A DNA stretch of 22,664 nt from a virus, in IMG/VR virus record IMGVR_UViG_3300032892_000045, positions 1-22,664 of that record, one strand, 5' to 3'. Positions 22,202 to 22,664 of the stretch are shown here, in pieces (the first letter of the stretch is position 1; every line of letters starts with the position of its first letter). The position numbers and the translations under genes were made by a program. The notes under the pieces were generated by a model. It saw nothing but the letters and a program-made list of their open reading frames with translations. It made no database searches and was not told where the DNA came from.

Positions 22202-22664
22202 TGCATCACCGCTGGGTCAGCGGTGTCGATGACATAGTGAACAGTCTGGCCTGTCTTTGCTGGCGCCTGAGCACGCTGCGGGTATGCCCCAAGCTCCTCA
22301 GCAGTCTGCTTGAACAAGTCGAGATAAACCTTCAGCATATCGCGGTGACTCCGAGACCAACTTACGCCTGTCTCGCGCAATTCAGCCAGGAAATCGCGTA
22401 TATCCTCGACCTGTGCCTGGTACTCTGCAAGCCTATTCTGCTTCTTTGTGATCCACAATCCGGCCGTTTCAATAGCCAGTTTACCCGCCAGCGCAGCCCT
22501 TACCTCGGCTATCTCGGTGACGTGTTCTTCGCGAAACCGCTGGATGTCCTCGGTCTTGACACCTTCGCGCAGCGCTATCTCTCTGGCGCTCAGCTCGTTC
22601 ATCGCGAGGTCGCTAATGAGCGCCAGCCGGTCCTTGCCCCTGTATATATCCGCTAGAGCGCGAG
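22198..22664 (-). CDS. Terminase small subunit-like protein, 5' truncated by window edge
   Basis: The frame is open from the right edge to TGA at 22198, at least 155 codons. I do not use the internal ATG at 22602 as start: the frame continues upstream as ALADIYRGKDRLALISDLAM in register, and there is no ribosome site before that ATG. Residues around DLAMNELSAREIALREGVKT look like a helix-turn-helix, then KQNRLAEYQAQVEDIRDFLA is a coiled-coil-like helix, consistent with small terminase subunits that bind the packaging site and form a ring. Position directly before terL supports this. ATGA coupling links it to terL. Family similarity is moderate. Confidence 0.65.
   Translation of the reverse strand, partial: RALADIYRGKDRLALISDLAMNELSAREIALREGVKTEDIQRFREEHVTEIAEVRAALAGKLAIETAGLWITKKQNRLAEYQAQVEDIRDFLAELRETGVSWSRSHRDMLKVYLDLFKQTAEELGAYPQRAQAPAKTGQTVHYVIDTADPAVMQ

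Noticed and set aside
22198-22602. Complete 134-residue small terminase starting at 22602
   Set aside because: No ribosome site before that ATG and the frame continues upstream with natural helical sequence to the window edge, so the gene is treated as truncated.
1-22664. CRISPR arrays, tRNA genes, insertion sequences, attachment sites
   Set aside because: I saw no regularly spaced repeats, cloverleaf-like sequences, transposase motifs or integrase gene; the window is filled with coupled virion genes.

Overview
The window is a tightly packed late-gene block of a tailed phage (siphovirus type), either a free phage or part of a prophage. Every gene I can support lies on the minus strand, so the block is transcribed from the right end (22664) to the left end (1). 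The family mix points to an actinobacterial host such as a soil streptomycete relative: a Rv2525c/DUF1906-type lysin, actinophage-like tail tube and head proteins, an HK97-type portal and capsid, and a high-ish GC content judged by eye. No lysogeny, replication or tRNA genes are present, so I cannot tell a phage contig from a prophage. Both ends cut through genes.

Right part (22664-17597), packaging and portal. A 5'-truncated terminase small subunit is followed by the terminase large subunit. Next come two small accessory genes, one an Acb2-like helical-hairpin protein (candidate cyclic-nucleotide sponge) and one a two-helix membrane protein. A possible 19-residue hydrophobic peptide and the portal follow. 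An exported protein with a Sec signal peptide then sits between portal and protease and is closed by a strong hairpin.

Middle part (17596-9512), head, neck and first tail genes. A ClpP-like prohead protease with a His/Asp-rich insert precedes the major capsid protein. After it come a tandem pair of paralogous small structural proteins, another probable virion protein and a Ser/Gln-rich disordered protein. The neck follows: connector, small basic protein, gp10-like protein, Cys protein, 64-residue protein and tail terminator, then a first tube-like tail protein.

Left part (9512-1), tail. Two small proteins are followed by two tandem tail-tube paralogs and a tail assembly chaperone. The chaperone has a canonical -1 slippery heptamer that would produce a longer fusion form. 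The 1119-residue tape measure protein carries two peptidoglycan-hydrolase domains. Next are a large baseplate/minor tail protein, a zinc-ribbon protein, a short tail protein, a DUF1906 lysin and a truncated receptor-end structural protein.

Genes are coupled throughout by TAATG or ATGA overlaps or by gaps of a few bases. The most notable items are the Acb2-like protein, the exported accessory gene with its own hairpin, the two independent tandem duplications of virion genes, and the frameshift site. No stretch over 300 bases lacks a gene.
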